Shown here: positions 49,208 through 59,224 of the stretch, piece by piece
Layout: the number at the start of each line of letters is the position of its first letter
Position numbering within the stretch: the first letter of the stretch is position 1
From: Agapetus fuscipes
Lineage: Eukaryota; Arthropoda; Insecta; Trichoptera; Glossosomatidae
Length of the DNA stretch: 64,000 nucleotides
Direction: 5' to 3'
Assembly (NCBI GenBank): GCA_951799405.1
Contig: OX637351.1
Coordinates: 3,690,251 to 3,754,250, forward strand
Made by a program: the position numbers and the translations under genes
The notes under the pieces: model-generated
The model's input: only the letters and a program-made list of their open reading frames with translations
The model's database searches: none
What the model was told of the DNA's origin: nothing

Positions 49208-49472
49208 TTATTTTGTAAGTACACATCGCACGTTTAATAATAAAGAGCAATAACTCAAAAAATAGAAATGTTGGGAAATCACGTTTGAAGTTCAGACAGC
49301 CAGTACAACTTGTATGGGATGAAAAAGGCGGCCGATGTTTTATCTCGGTCATATTCGTCCAAATTGAACGGCTGTCGCATTCTACCTATTCTTCTCGCAT
49401 TGTTCTTGCGTTTTATTACAAAATCTCGATTTTCCCAATTTTCGAGTTATTTCTCTTTATTATTAAACGTGC
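49208..49472. mobile_element. MITE flanked by ACAT, copy 2
   Basis: CGCACGTTTAATAATAAAGA and TCTTTATTATTAAACGTGCG are near-perfect termini; ACAT on both sides. The interior is the inverse of copy 1 (29275-29530). Confidence 0.82.
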
Positions 49473-49501
49473 GACATGCAGAATGTGAAAGCGCGAACTT
49501 A

Positions 49502-49677
49502 AAGCCCGTTCCCACTTGTCGGGTGTCGGATCCGTATATTAATCGGAGGTTCCAGTGGTAGAACATTATGTATGGAGCTATTCACACTTGTCGGAAACCG
49601 ATTTTGTTCGAAATGTTCTGCCACTGGAACCTCCGATGAATATACGGATCCGACACCCGACAAGTGCGAACGGGCTC
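49502..49677. mobile_element. Fold-back MITE with TTA duplication (Harbinger-like)
   Basis: AGCCCGTTCCCACTTGTCGG and GACAAGTGCGAACGGGCT are outer ends of arms about 70 bases long, including CGGATCCGTATATTAATCGG. TTA at 49499-49501 and 49678-49680 fits the PIF/Harbinger target preference. Excision restores GCGCGAACTTACACGGGTC. Confidence 0.82.
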
Positions 49678-49721
49678 TTACACGGGTCTGCTTGTCGGCA
49701 TACATTTTATATGAATCCTAT

Positions 49722-50030
49722 GACCGGTCGATAGCTCAGAGGTAGACTGCTTGCATTCAATACTGTGAGCTCGGGTTCGAATCCCGCCGAGGGTGTCAGA
49801 AATAATTTCCAGTTTTAGTGTTTATTTCAAACCCCAAAATTAAATACCGACTTGGCTCTCGGGCAGCCCTCTCGGGTGTTGGGAGCCCCCCCTTTAAGTG
49901 AAGAGATTGTCGTAAGGCCGGGGCACTTACCTGAAAAAATAAAAAGTTTCCACTCGCCACATGCGAAATTCTTTAGGGATAACACGGCAAGAAGTTACAG
50001 TATATGTTAGCTTAGTTGCGTTTATGTGTT
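49722..50030 (+). repeat. SINE-T2
   Basis: Head GGTCGATAGCTCAGAGGTAG (A box altered), B box GGGTTCGAATCCCGCCGAGG, body and AAGAAGTTACAGTATATGTT end. A C-type tail (TTTGCAACTTAGATTATAG) follows to 50070. Confidence 0.85.
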
Positions 50031-50070
50031 AATATATATCTTTGCAACTTAGATTATAGATTAAAGATAG

Positions 50071-50465
50071 CCTTCAGCTCATTTGCTTAGGAATCTCACA
50101 ACAGAGGGCCGTTAATGCAAAATACACGATCCAAATGTTTAGCAGCTTTGAATCTATGTATTTACTTCTACACCTAATTCTCTACGTCATCTGAATCTAT
50201 CAAAGCAGCAGAATTAGTGAAGCTACCGACAAAGACAAATCAGTTGGGGTGTTCCTTGCTCCAGTGTCCCGTGCATTAGTTCCCTTCCCGCTCGGGAATT
50301 GGGTTAATCCGATAATGTAAGCGCAAATTGATAACTACCTCCTTCCCTTACACTCCTGCAGTATAACACTTTCCGTTTACACTAAACTAAAGCGTTTAAT
50401 ATCACCGGTTAACTCTACGGATCTAAAATCGTTTCGCAAGACTTTCAGTTGTGCTGTGCGGATAT
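50071..50465. other. Nothing recognised
   Basis: Moderate GC, no repeat ends or coding signal. Confidence 0.4.
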
Positions 50466-50469
50466 GTAT

Positions 50470-50645
50470 CCAGGGCTGGAAGTCTCATCTCCACGGCAAT
50501 TCTTACCTAACGAATATCGGTAATATTTGTATGACGACCTGTCAATCTAAGATGGCCTCAAGTGAACAGCTGATTAGTTTTGATACAAATATTACCGATA
50601 TTCGTTAGGTAAGAATTACCGTGGTGATGAGACTTCCAGCCCTGG
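50470..50645. mobile_element. Fold-back MITE, arms of 60 bases
   Basis: CCAGGGCTGGAAGTCTCATC and GATGAGACTTCCAGCCCTGG are outer ends; the arms continue through AATTCTTACCTAACGAATAT. No clear target duplication. Its core recurs at 23843-23957 inside other arms. Confidence 0.75.
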
Positions 50646-50821
50646 TTTAGCATTTCCTGACCGGTCGATAGTCTAGTGATTACCGCAACGGACTTCCAAT
50701 GCCTTTTCTTAACTTTTTCTCCAAAAATGATCCTGCTCTTTTAGGAGCAGGGAAAAAGACCAACTGCTAATAAAGTTTTTTTTTAGTAAATCTGGCCTCG
50801 TTACCAATGAGATACATGTTT

Positions 50822-50905
50822 GATCGGTCATAGTCTTGTAGTTAACGCCACAGGCTCGTAGTTGGAAGGTTATGGGTCCGATTCTCAGCGGAACACAAAA
50901 AATAT
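50822..50905 (+). repeat. SINE-T1 head, diverged
   Basis: GATCGGTCATAGTCTTGTAG and GGTCCGATTCTCAGCGGAAC. Confidence 0.55.
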
Positions 50906-50949
50906 CATATAAACTGTTATGTTATTTTTCTAAATAACATAGAAATAAC

Positions 50950-51265
50950 ATTCCTGAAGTGTGTGCAGTGTGTGTCGTGGGCCGAACGGAGCCGAACGAT
51001 CTGGTCGGGCCGTCAATTATCGCTCGTCAGTTCTCGGCAAGATGTGAGCAGGGTCAGACGTCGGCGGCCAAGCACCAAGCGGTGCAAGGGGGAGCATTTC
51101 AATGGAGCTCCCTCCCCCTTCTACTTGGATTTCCTTCCAGCAAAGGAATCCGCCTTGTGGACCAGAGACGGGTACATAGGAGCGCCCACCCAGGGGCTCA
51201 AACGTGTGGAGGCGTCAGCCTCGTGAGCTGCCGGTGCCTCTTAATTCGGAATTCCAGTCAACAGA
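50950..51265 (+). other. GC-rich patch of unknown origin
   Basis: About 300 bp with GC and CpG content well above the surroundings. Two overlapping plus-strand frames (50959-51282 and 50963-51226) exist, but neither shows a motif I recognise. It could be the 5' region of a retroelement. Confidence 0.4.
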
Positions 51266-51517
51266 AGAGTGATGTGAAGTGACGTGTAGGCTTTCTGAAG
51301 CAGGTCTGGCCATGTATTGTTTCCCATTTCTAGTCCCTTATTAAGTGTTAAATAAACCTATTGCTGTTTCCTTTAAATTATGTTTCAATATACAACCCTT
51401 CCCAAAGTATAAAGTAAGCAACACAAAGAAAGAACCCCACGCCCTGAGTAATGCCAAGGAAGCTAGCCGGAGTGAGTATCCTGTAGGTACATCCTGGAGG
51501 TACCTTTCCATTTAAAA

Positions 51518-51655
51518 ACCTAACAAAACCTTGCCAATGACCGATCACCAAAGGTCCATCCAGCATAACAGTAACCAAGTCTTGTTTGTACTTTGTATAG
51601 CGACAACCTAGCTCAAAGAGGATTCTACAGGGGTGATTCACACAAAACAACCAAA
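51518..51655 (+). repeat. SINE-T1 body fragment, old
   Basis: AAACCTTGCCAATGACCGAT, AAAGGTCCATCCAGCATAAC and AGCGACAACCTAGCTCAAAG. Confidence 0.65.
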
Positions 51656-51937
51656 ACAACCACCGAAAAAAACATGAGCAAACAATGTTCACTCTTTATT
51701 TTCCCAAAAACGAATTAAAAGCGTAGCAGCGCCTCAAGTGAGCGTTTTAGTTTCAGTGCAATCTGTTGCTTGAGTGTAAGCGTAATGCTTTATACTCGTA
51801 GTACAGGTACAGGTACAGCTAATATGCTAGCGTAGGGGTGATGAGAATAGATGGAAAAAATTTAGAGATTATTCAGAACGATGTGGATCTGTCTTATCAT
51901 TTTCTAAAAACAATGCATTGTTGTGTTGTCTTTTCTC

Positions 51938-52190
51938 ATCTAATCTAATCTAATTTACAAAGATATGCAACATTTGGGATTCACATTATATGCATTTTCA
52001 CAAGCAGACACGTATAAGTTCGTGCTCAAACAATCCGCATGTGGATTTACAATATAAAAACCAAAATCTCAAATTAACATACACCCTGCACCTCTTGCCG
52101 ACCTTCCCTGAAACAGGAGTGACATTGGCAAAGTGAACCATTTTCTACAGCATGGATGGTCAACCGCAAACCAACCTATAAGTCAAGTAA
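51938..52190 (-). repeat. 260-bp repeat A, near-complete
   Basis: CTAATCTAATCTAATTTACA to AACCTATAAGTCAAGTAAG. Confidence 0.9.
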
Positions 52191-52371
52191 GCAACAACAA
52201 AGATATTTGTCATCTTTATCATTTGACTTTCAAGCTGAAGTAGACAATCGTAGACTTGGGCGAAATGTCTGGAAGCTCCAGCTCCCATAGACCACGGCAA
52301 CAGATCCCGGAAAACATCTCTCCAGCATCATCAGCCGGCTGTGTAAGCCTAAAACTATTTTATAAGGATAT

Positions 52372-52718
52372 TGTTACGAACTTGGATTACCTTTTTGCAC
52401 CTGAACATGCATACATAGTGGGTAGAACAATCTGTGAGAAGTCCATAATGGTAGTAGTGCATAGAGGCGTTCTGGTGTGAGCGAGAAATCGATGAATGAT
52501 CTGGGATATGCGAGAAAGATCTCTTTTGTACCTACATATAGGGACTGCAGTGGTGCAAAGAGCGTTTAGTTGCTCCAAGCATTTTTCCGTCAAGACCAAT
52601 ATACGCAGAGATTATCAATTATTATAAATTGTGAATCCAACCGTGTAAAATAAATTCTTTGAAAATAAATAATTGCAGTTTTATTATAAGAGAACCCGAG
52701 TAAAATCATAATATAACA
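52372..52718 (+). repeat. Solo LTR with ATAT target duplication
   Basis: TGTTACGAACTTGG...ATAATATAACA, flanked by ATAT at 52368-52371 and 52719-52722. Contains TACATATAGGGACTGCAG (TATA-like) and AAAATAAATAATTGCAGTTT (polyadenylation region). 347 bp. Family also represented at 2.5, 12.2, 14.3 and 41.3 kb. Confidence 0.78.
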
Positions 52719-53009
52719 ATATAATGAAATTCCACAATAAAACGTCAGCAAAAAATGCAATATTTTGTTTACACTTTATTCCAAAGATTATTTCCTGTAG
52801 ATGCGAGATTTTTCAAACCCTGGGGTAGTTTGCTTCAAGTTTTCCAGTGCACGGAAGACAGGAAGCTTGCGGGAGACAGTTCTGTATTAGAGGAGATGCA
52901 GAACCAGCCAGGAAAATCTATTCTCTAACGAAGTGAACCTAATGCAGCAGATGAAAAAATCTAATTGAAATATCCGATAAAGGTGGGTACATTTTATAAA
53001 AAGACAGTT

Positions 53010-53150
53010 GCAATCCTTGAGTTAGAACATAGAGGAGCAGAAATTAACTTACTGCATTGATACATACTAAAGCCCACATTTGTCTCAATCCTGTCAAACG
53101 TTGCAGTGGTGTAGTCATACGAAATAAGGTCAGTTTGTCCAAATCCATTT
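53010..53150 (+). repeat. Low-copy repeat shared with 48.1-48.5 and 60.8-61.3 kb
   Basis: AACTTACTGCATTGATACAT, TTTGTCTCAATCCTGTCAAA and CGTTGCAGTGGTGTAGTCAT. In the 60.8-kb copy it is split by a solo LTR. Confidence 0.55.
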
Positions 53151-53185
53151 TGTGTTTCGACTTACAAATCTACAAATTCAAATTT

Positions 53186-53340
53186 TGACTTACAGATTTA
53201 CAAATAAAATCCAAACCTCAAATGAACATAAACCCTAAAACTTCTGGCGAACTTCCCTGACACAGGGGGGGCATTGACAAAGTGGACCATATTTCACAGT
53301 ATGGGGGTCAGCCTCATATCAACCTATAAGTCAAGGAATT
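53186..53340 (-). repeat. 260-bp repeat C, 5' half
   Basis: ACAAATAAAATCCAAACCTC to AACCTATAAGTCAAGGAAT. Penelope-flank sequence (ACGTCGAGAATAATGTAAGT) follows at 53371. Confidence 0.82.
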
Positions 53341-53689
53341 TTTATTACACTTATCGGATATTAAAAAGACACGTCGAGAATAATGTAAGTTCTCCCATAA
53401 CAGTTCGTTCAATTTGCTAAAAAAATGTATTTAAACTTTAAGGTTGTATAGTTTGGGGAATTGGTTAACCGTTTCAATATGTCTTACACGAAATGAGAAA
53501 ACCACAGTCGTAAGGAGGTTAAAAAGTGGATTTATTATGTTTCACTGTATTTTATCGCAGTAAACAAATTAACGCTTGACACAACAATCACTTTTTTGGG
53601 TTATGTAGCCGTGGTCTGGTAAATTCTTGCCGGACAGTTTCGCCCATTGCTCCGATGGGCATTATCAGCGGTTGGCATGTGATGTATGT

Positions 53690-53832
53690 GTAGGTACCTA
53701 CAACATAAAAATTCAAGCCTCAAATGAACATAAGCCCTACAACTTTTGCCGACCTTCCCTGAAAATGGGGTTACATTGGCAAAGTGAACCATTTTCTACG
53801 GCATGGGTGGTGATTCGTATACCAACTTTTAA
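53690..53832 (-). repeat. 260-bp repeat, 5' half
   Basis: CTACAACATAAAAATTCAAG to CGTATACCAACTTTTAATTT. Confidence 0.75.
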
Positions 53833-54715
53833 TTTGCATAAGAGAGTTGCATAAAAAAACGTTCTGATTTTCGTACAAAAAAAACTGATAAATATTTCTA
53901 GCCATCTAAAATACGTTTTCCTTTATTTCTTAGTTTGACTACTGTGGGAGTTAGTAGTTTTTTTAATCGCAGGTCACACGAAGTTTTTTGACCGTTAAAA
54001 GATTTTTAGGAGAAGAGTTATGGAGTTTTGGAAAAAAAAATTGTTAAAAAAGCTACCAATCTACTTTAAACGATACTTTTGTAAAAAAAAAATTTTTTTA
54101 GAAATAGTAAGATGAAAGATGCATTTGAAATGCAAAATGAGTTTTTGATAATCTTTTGAAATACGGCAATATTTTGTTCGTTAGAACTCAACATCAATTT
54201 TATAAAAACAGTGTCACAACTTTGGTAATATTAAAAAGTCTATCTCAGTTTTTAATATTTTTGAATTTTGCATAGAAAAAGAAAACAAAAAGAATCTGTG
54301 AAAAAACATGGCGGTGAAAATAAAAGTGTGTAACGTTCCAAATTCGAAATGTTTTTGAATTTGGAATACAATTTTTGTGGCAACAGCTGCGGGGAATGTG
54401 TTGACAGACTGAAAAAATATTAACGCGAAAAATCGACTTTTTGTTTTTTTTTTATACCTAGCATAAAAAATATGCAGTCATTAAAATGAGTAATGAATTT
54501 CTATTCAATTTAATTTGAAATTTGACAGAATAGTTGAAAAAAAAATTTTTTGGGTAAATGACACGTGGAAATTTTCATCGTCATCATCGATGGCACAAAA
54601 ACCCTGGGTAAAAATTGACAAAAGGAGCACAAAATTTGATTTCATTTAGTGTTTTTGCTAGATGAAATTTTTCATGGTGAGAGATCTGTTTCTCTGGCTG
54701 TCAGGTTAAGAACTA
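53833..54715. other. 880-bp AT-rich stretch, nothing recognised
   Basis: Many A and T runs; no repeat ends or coding signal. Confidence 0.45.
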
Positions 54716-54721
54716 ATGCGT

Positions 54722-55068
54722 ATGTTCCCTGACTTATAGGTTGGTATGAGGCCTACCACCCATACTGTAAAAAATGGTTCACTTTGCCAATGTCACCCCT
54801 ATTTCAGGGAAGGTCGTATGAAGGTTGGTATGAGGTTGACCACCCATGCTGTAGAAAATGCTTCACTTTGCCAACGTCACCCCTGTTTCAGGGAAGGTCG
54901 GAAAGAGTTGCAGGGTGTATGTTCATTAGAGATTTGGGTTTTTATGTCGTAGGTCCACATGCGGCATGTACAAGCGCGAAATTATACATGTCTGCTTCTG
55001 GGAATGCATTTAATATAAATCTTAAATGATAGAATATATCTTTGCAGCTTAGATTAGATTAGATTAGA
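54722..55068 (+). repeat. 260-bp repeat with duplicated 5' 100 bases
   Basis: The unit begins at TTCCCTGACTTATAGG, reaches CAGGGAAGGTCG, then restarts (AAGGTTGGTATGAGG) and runs to a (TTAGA) tail. The two 5' blocks differ at several bases, so a B/C-like head is joined to an A-like copy. Confidence 0.85.
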
Positions 55069-55388
55069 ATTATCTGATTGGAATTTGGTGCAACAGGCCC
55101 TAAGGGCACATAACGTCCCTGGCTAAATTTTTTGTTACTTTGAGGCAGCCATAATGTCTTTGTTTGTTTTTTGAGTAAATATTTGTTATTGAAAATAAAT
55201 TAGCCAGCCCACAAAGTTTCGCGTGACATTTTGAATTATGAGTGTGCATACTTGTGGAATTCCGACAGCTTCGACACTTCGACGGAATTTATTACATTTT
55301 AGGATTTACTCTAAAACCCGAGACTGGAGAAATATCCACCTTAAAATTTCCAATAACTGTCACCTACACAAAATAAACCTGTCTATAT

Positions 55389-55699
55389 TCCTTAACTTGT
55401 AAGTTGGTATACGGCTAACCCCCCATAGTGTAAATAAATGCTTCTAGATTAGAGTATTTTATAATCACTTCAAGTACTTTCGACTGACGTCATTGTCAAG
55501 GACTCTAATCTAATATAAGTTGCAAAGATATGTAACATTGGGGATTCACATTACATGCATTCTCACAAGCAGACACGTACAAGTTCGCGCTTGCGCATGC
55601 CGCATGTGAACCTACAACATAAAAACCAAATCTCAAATGGACATACACTCTGTAACTCCTGCCTGAACTATTTTTTACAGCATGGTTGGTCAGCCGCAT
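55389..55699. repeat. 5' stub (plus) and 260-bp repeat A (minus) around a shared spacer
   Basis: 55389-55440 is a plus-strand 5' stub. 55455-55502 (AAGTACTTTCGACTGACGTC and GTCAAGGACTCTAATC) is the inverse of 18909-18958. 55503-55699 is the A copy. Confidence 0.75.
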
Positions 55700-55955
55700 C
55701 TATAATCTATCTATAATCTAAGTTGCAAGCATATATTCATTTAAAGCTCTCAGATGTATGCCCACAAACAAACACGTGTAGTTCGCGCTTACAAATGCTG
55801 AATGTGTACTTACAAATAAAATCCAAACTCAAATGAACATAAGCCCTGCAACTCCTGCCGACATTCCCTGAAACAGGGGTGACATTGGCAAAGTGAACCA
55901 TTTTTTACAGTATGGGTGGTCAGCCTCATACCAACCTATAAGTCAAGGAATACGA
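55700..55955 (-). repeat. 260-bp repeat C, terminus of the long LINE-R copy
   Basis: TATAATCTAAGTTGCAAGCA to AACCTATAAGTCAAGGAAT, directly downstream (minus strand) of the LINE-R 3' UTR. Confidence 0.9.
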
Positions 55956-57459
55956 GTAATAAATGACATTTAAGTTTACAAAAAAAAAAAACAACAAAAC
56001 CTTAAAAATAAATCTATACAAAAAAAGTCAAAAATTTCTTATGCAAAAAATGTAGCAAACTAATAAACCAACATTACAAATCAGCATTGCAGATTAGCCG
56101 CCACTTCTTCCTGTCCTTGCATACTTCTTTCATTTCATCCAGAGTCATAACCTTTTTCATACAAGCTCTCCTTTTATTATGACTCTGGATATTCCATTCA
56201 CTCGCTATTTCGAAAATTTGGTCCATCCATACCTTTCTCGGTCTTCCTCTTCCACGACATCCATCTATTCTAGCAACATATACTTTCTTCGTCAATCTTT
56301 CATCACTCATTCTCTCCATGTGCCCGAACCATCTTAACATACTTCTTTTAATCTTCACTTTCACACTTTCCCTTACACCACATTCCTCTCTTACAAAATC
56401 ATTCCTCACCCTGTCACTTCGTTTTTTCCCAATCACACTTCTTAGATAGTCCATTTCTACTGTATGGACTTTACTAATTTCCCTTTCACTCACCGTCCAG
56501 GCTTCACTTCCATACATCAAGGTGGGCACTAGTATACCACCGTGCACCGCCAATCTAACATTTTTTGAGAGATTTTGGTTCCTGGCGATGCAAGCGGTCG
56601 CACCCAGTTCACACCTGCCTTTCATTATTCTTCTTTCAAATTCACCGGACATTCTTCCATCTTTTTCAAACTTACTTCCCAGATTTACAAACTCATTTAC
56701 GACATCAACATTCATTCCATTAATTTTAAATTCATAATTCATACTTTCATCATCTCTTTGAAAAATCAATACTTTCGTCTTACTTGCATTCAACTTCAAA
56801 TGATTACCTAACAAAGCTTCATTCAATCTAGAGAGCATTGTTTGCAATTCTACTGCTGAATCAGATACAAGAACTGCATCATCTGCATACAGTAGAACAC
56901 TCACTTTGCTCTCTCCTATCATCAATCCACAATCATTAAGACTAGCATCTCTGACACACTTGTCCATGACTATGTTAAATAGCCATGGACTCATCACACA
57001 TCCTTGCCTCACACCCTTATAAACTTCAAACCATTCACTATACTCACCATCAATACGAACACATGCCATACTATTTTCATAGTTCGCATGCACCGCATCT
57101 AGGAGAGCCCCATTTACTCCGTATGCTTTCAAAACATCCCATAACATACCTCTGTCTACTGAGTCAAAAGCCTTTTCCAGATCTACAAAGGCTGTGAACA
57201 GCTTTCCCCTCACCGACAATTGTTTTTCAACAAGTTGTCGTAGAGTAAAAATCTGATCAACACAGCCCCTACCGGCCATAAAGCCGGACTGTATATCGGA
57301 AATCCTTTCACTAGTAGTCAGAATCACATTTTTTATGATCACCTTACAGAAGACTTTTCCTGGTATACTGAGTAGACTGATTGGTCTGAAGTTCTGACAG
57401 TCTTTTTTGTCCCCTTTACCTTTGTAAATGGGAACAATGACTGCCTTCCTCCAATCCAT
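55956..57459 (-). mobile_element. LINE-R: RTE-like LINE, 5'-truncated, longest copy
   Basis: Minus-strand order: truncated RT ORF (57459-56074), 3' UTR (56073-55956), 260-bp terminus (55955-55700) with TTATAGA-type tail. The 5' edge joins the ORF to CCTTGACTTATAGGTTGG, the first bases of the element's own terminal unit. Confidence 0.88.
56074..57459 (-). CDS. LINE-R reverse transcriptase (461 aa, N-truncated)
   Basis: RT motifs in order: DWRKAVIVPIYKGKGDKKDC, FRPISLLSIPGKVF, GFMAGRGCVDQIF, FVDLEKAFDSVDR (catalytic Asp near residue 98), GVRQGCVMSPWLFN, LLYADDAVL (catalytic Asp pair near 198), LNASKTKVLIF, then the C-terminal RWFGHMERMSDERLTKKVY and GRGRPRKVWMDQIFEIA. These are the motifs of RTE-like LINE proteins. 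The endonuclease is missing. No stops in 461 codons, so the copy is fairly young. The Met at 57459 is supplied by the chimeric 5' junction and is probably not a natural start. Confidence 0.9.
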   Translation of the reverse strand: MDWRKAVIVPIYKGKGDKKDCQNFRPISLLSIPGKVFCKVIIKNVILTTSERISDIQSGFMAGRGCVDQIFTLRQLVEKQLSVRGKLFTAFVDLEKAFDSVDRGMLWDVLKAYGVNGALLDAVHANYENSMACVRIDGEYSEWFEVYKGVRQGCVMSPWLFNIVMDKCVRDASLNDCGLMIGESKVSVLLYADDAVLVSDSAVELQTMLSRLNEALLGNHLKLNASKTKVLIFQRDDESMNYEFKINGMNVDVVNEFVNLGSKFEKDGRMSGEFERRIMKGRCELGATACIARNQNLSKNVRLAVHGGILVPTLMYGSEAWTVSEREISKVHTVEMDYLRSVIGKKRSDRVRNDFVREECGVRESVKVKIKRSMLRWFGHMERMSDERLTKKVYVARIDGCRGRGRPRKVWMDQIFEIASEWNIQSHNKRRACMKKVMTLDEMKEVCKDRKKWRLICNADL

Positions 57460-57502
57460 ACCAACCTATAAGTCAAGGCTTCACTTTAACAATGTCCGAT
57501 TG

Positions 57503-58056
57503 ATCGGTCCGTAGTCCAGTGGCAACACTTCGGACTCGTAAATGGAAGGGTGTGGGTTCGAATCCCGGCGGAGCACAAAAAATATACAAAATTATACTTT
57601 CAATTTACTCTTCACTGGGTTGAAAAATTCATAAACCTTTACCAAAGACCGGTCATCAAAAGATCCATCCAGCCTTACAGTAACTGGGTCATGCTTAAGA
57701 ATTGGCGCTTTGTAGCGACGATCAAGCTCATAAAAAGTCCAGTCGATAGCTCAGTTGGTAGAGTGCTTGCATTCTATACTGAGAGCAAGGGTTCGATCCG
57801 CACCGAGGGTGTCAGAAAGGATTCCCCGTTTCGGTGTTTATTTCAAACCCAAATACCGGCAAGGTGTAATCAGCTTTCACAAAAAATGAGAACCAGCCCC
57901 CTCGGGAACTGGGAAACGCCTACTTCAACTGAAAGTGGTTTGTGTGAGTCCGGCTCCCTTACCCGTAAAAATAAATAGGTTCCGAATCGCCACATGCGAC
58001 TCCTTCGGGGATAACGCAGGCAATTAGTTACACTATATGCGTAGCTTAGTTGCGTA
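57503..58056 (+). repeat. SINE-T1/SINE-T2 dimer, third copy
   Basis: T1 head GTCCGTAGTCCAGTGGCAAC and GGTTCGAATCCCGGCGGAGC; body to GCGACGATCAAGCTCATAAA. T2 starts at 57738 (CAGTCGATAGCTCAGTTGGT), has B box GGTTCGATCCGCACCGAGG and, unlike the other two dimers, the full T2 body. Confidence 0.87.
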
Positions 58057-58059
58057 TAT

Positions 58060-58670
58060 AAAACAAACAACAAATGAAAACCATTCACAAAATATATATG
58101 GCCTTTTCCCTATCAACCCGACCGTGCAGCTTCGCAATTTTTTTGTCCATGTAATTTGAGCAGACTCCATTCCGAAATCAGAAAGTGTGCAAATTCTATT
58201 TCAAATAGGTACAAAAGAAGATTCAATAAAATACGAATTTTCAAAACTAATTCATTCAAATTCCGCACTCATAAAAATGTCTCGAAAGCCCTTTCGAGAG
58301 ACAAGTGTGAAAATTAGACGTAACGAATTCCATCGGCTTCGTTTTATTCCGACTGAAAAAGAAAGGGCATATCTTTATTTTCATAAAAATAAAAAAGACA
58401 AAAAGGATATTCCTGGAGGAGCAATTGTGAGAAATGATTCGATATTGATATTAGTCGCGCAAGAATGACTTTTTGTCCTTTTTTTTCCATGTTGCTATCA
58501 GGCTTTTTCTGGATTCTCCGTATTACTTTTAATAAAATAAATGTTGCGTCTCTGGCCAGTCTATTTTTATCCATATTTTTGTTAAAAAAAATAACAGTCT
58601 ATTGTTATTTTGTATCATAATAAAAATGTGTTTATTGTTGAGTAAAATAATACTTGGAAGGCCACCTACG
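58060..58670. other. Nothing firmly recognised
   Basis: A 93-codon plus-strand frame (58187-58468) is Lys- and Arg-rich without a motif I can place. Confidence 0.35.
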
Positions 58671-58675
58671 TTTGC

Positions 58676-59215
58676 TGACCACCCATGCTGTAGAAAATGG
58701 TTCACTTTGCCAATGTCACACCTGTTTTTTCTTGTTGTTGTTTTTTAAGTTTGGCAAGAAATGTAGGGTGTATGTTAATTTGAGATTGGGGTTTTTATGT
58801 TGTAACATACGCACGGCAACTCTTGCCGACCTTTCCTGAAACAGGGGTGTCATTGGCAAAGTGAACCATCTTTTACGGTATGGGTGGTCACCCGCATACC
58901 AACCTATAAGTCAAGGAACATACACAACAAATTACATTTTAGTAATAAACAGATAATAATTTGGATAAACATTTAAAACAAATAATAATTTAAAATTTTG
59001 AAATTTTGAAAAACCCACATCATGCCATTTCTTTCTGTCCTTACACACTTCTTTCATTTCCTCCAGAGTCATAACCTTCCTCATACAAGCTCTCCTTTTA
59101 TATGACTCTGGATATTCCATTCATCCGCAATTTCGGGAATTTGGTCCATCCATACTTTTCTCGGTCTTCTCTACTACGACATCCTATTCTTGCAACATAT
59201 ACTTTCTTTTAATAC
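58676..59215 (-). pseudogene. Head-to-head repeat fragments and LINE-R 3' end
   Basis: 58676-58805 is a plus-strand 260-bp fragment; 58806-58915 a minus-strand one, joined to LINE-R 3' UTR and codons for KRRACMRKVMTLEEMKEVCK (58932-59120). Confidence 0.8.
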
Positions 59216-59224
59216 TGAAACCTG

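Larger units (their letters stand above)
49190..49720 (+). repeat. 260-bp repeat C fragment holding two MITEs
   Basis: Remaining pieces: TTATTTTGTAAGTACACAT (to 49207), CATGCAGAATGTGAAAGCGC (49474-49501) and CACGGGTCTGCTTGTCGG (49681 on). Rejoined, they read as C sequence. Confidence 0.78.

Noticed and set aside
58187..58468. 93-codon frame as a small host gene
   Set aside because: No motif, AT-rich composition and no splice or repeat context to support it.
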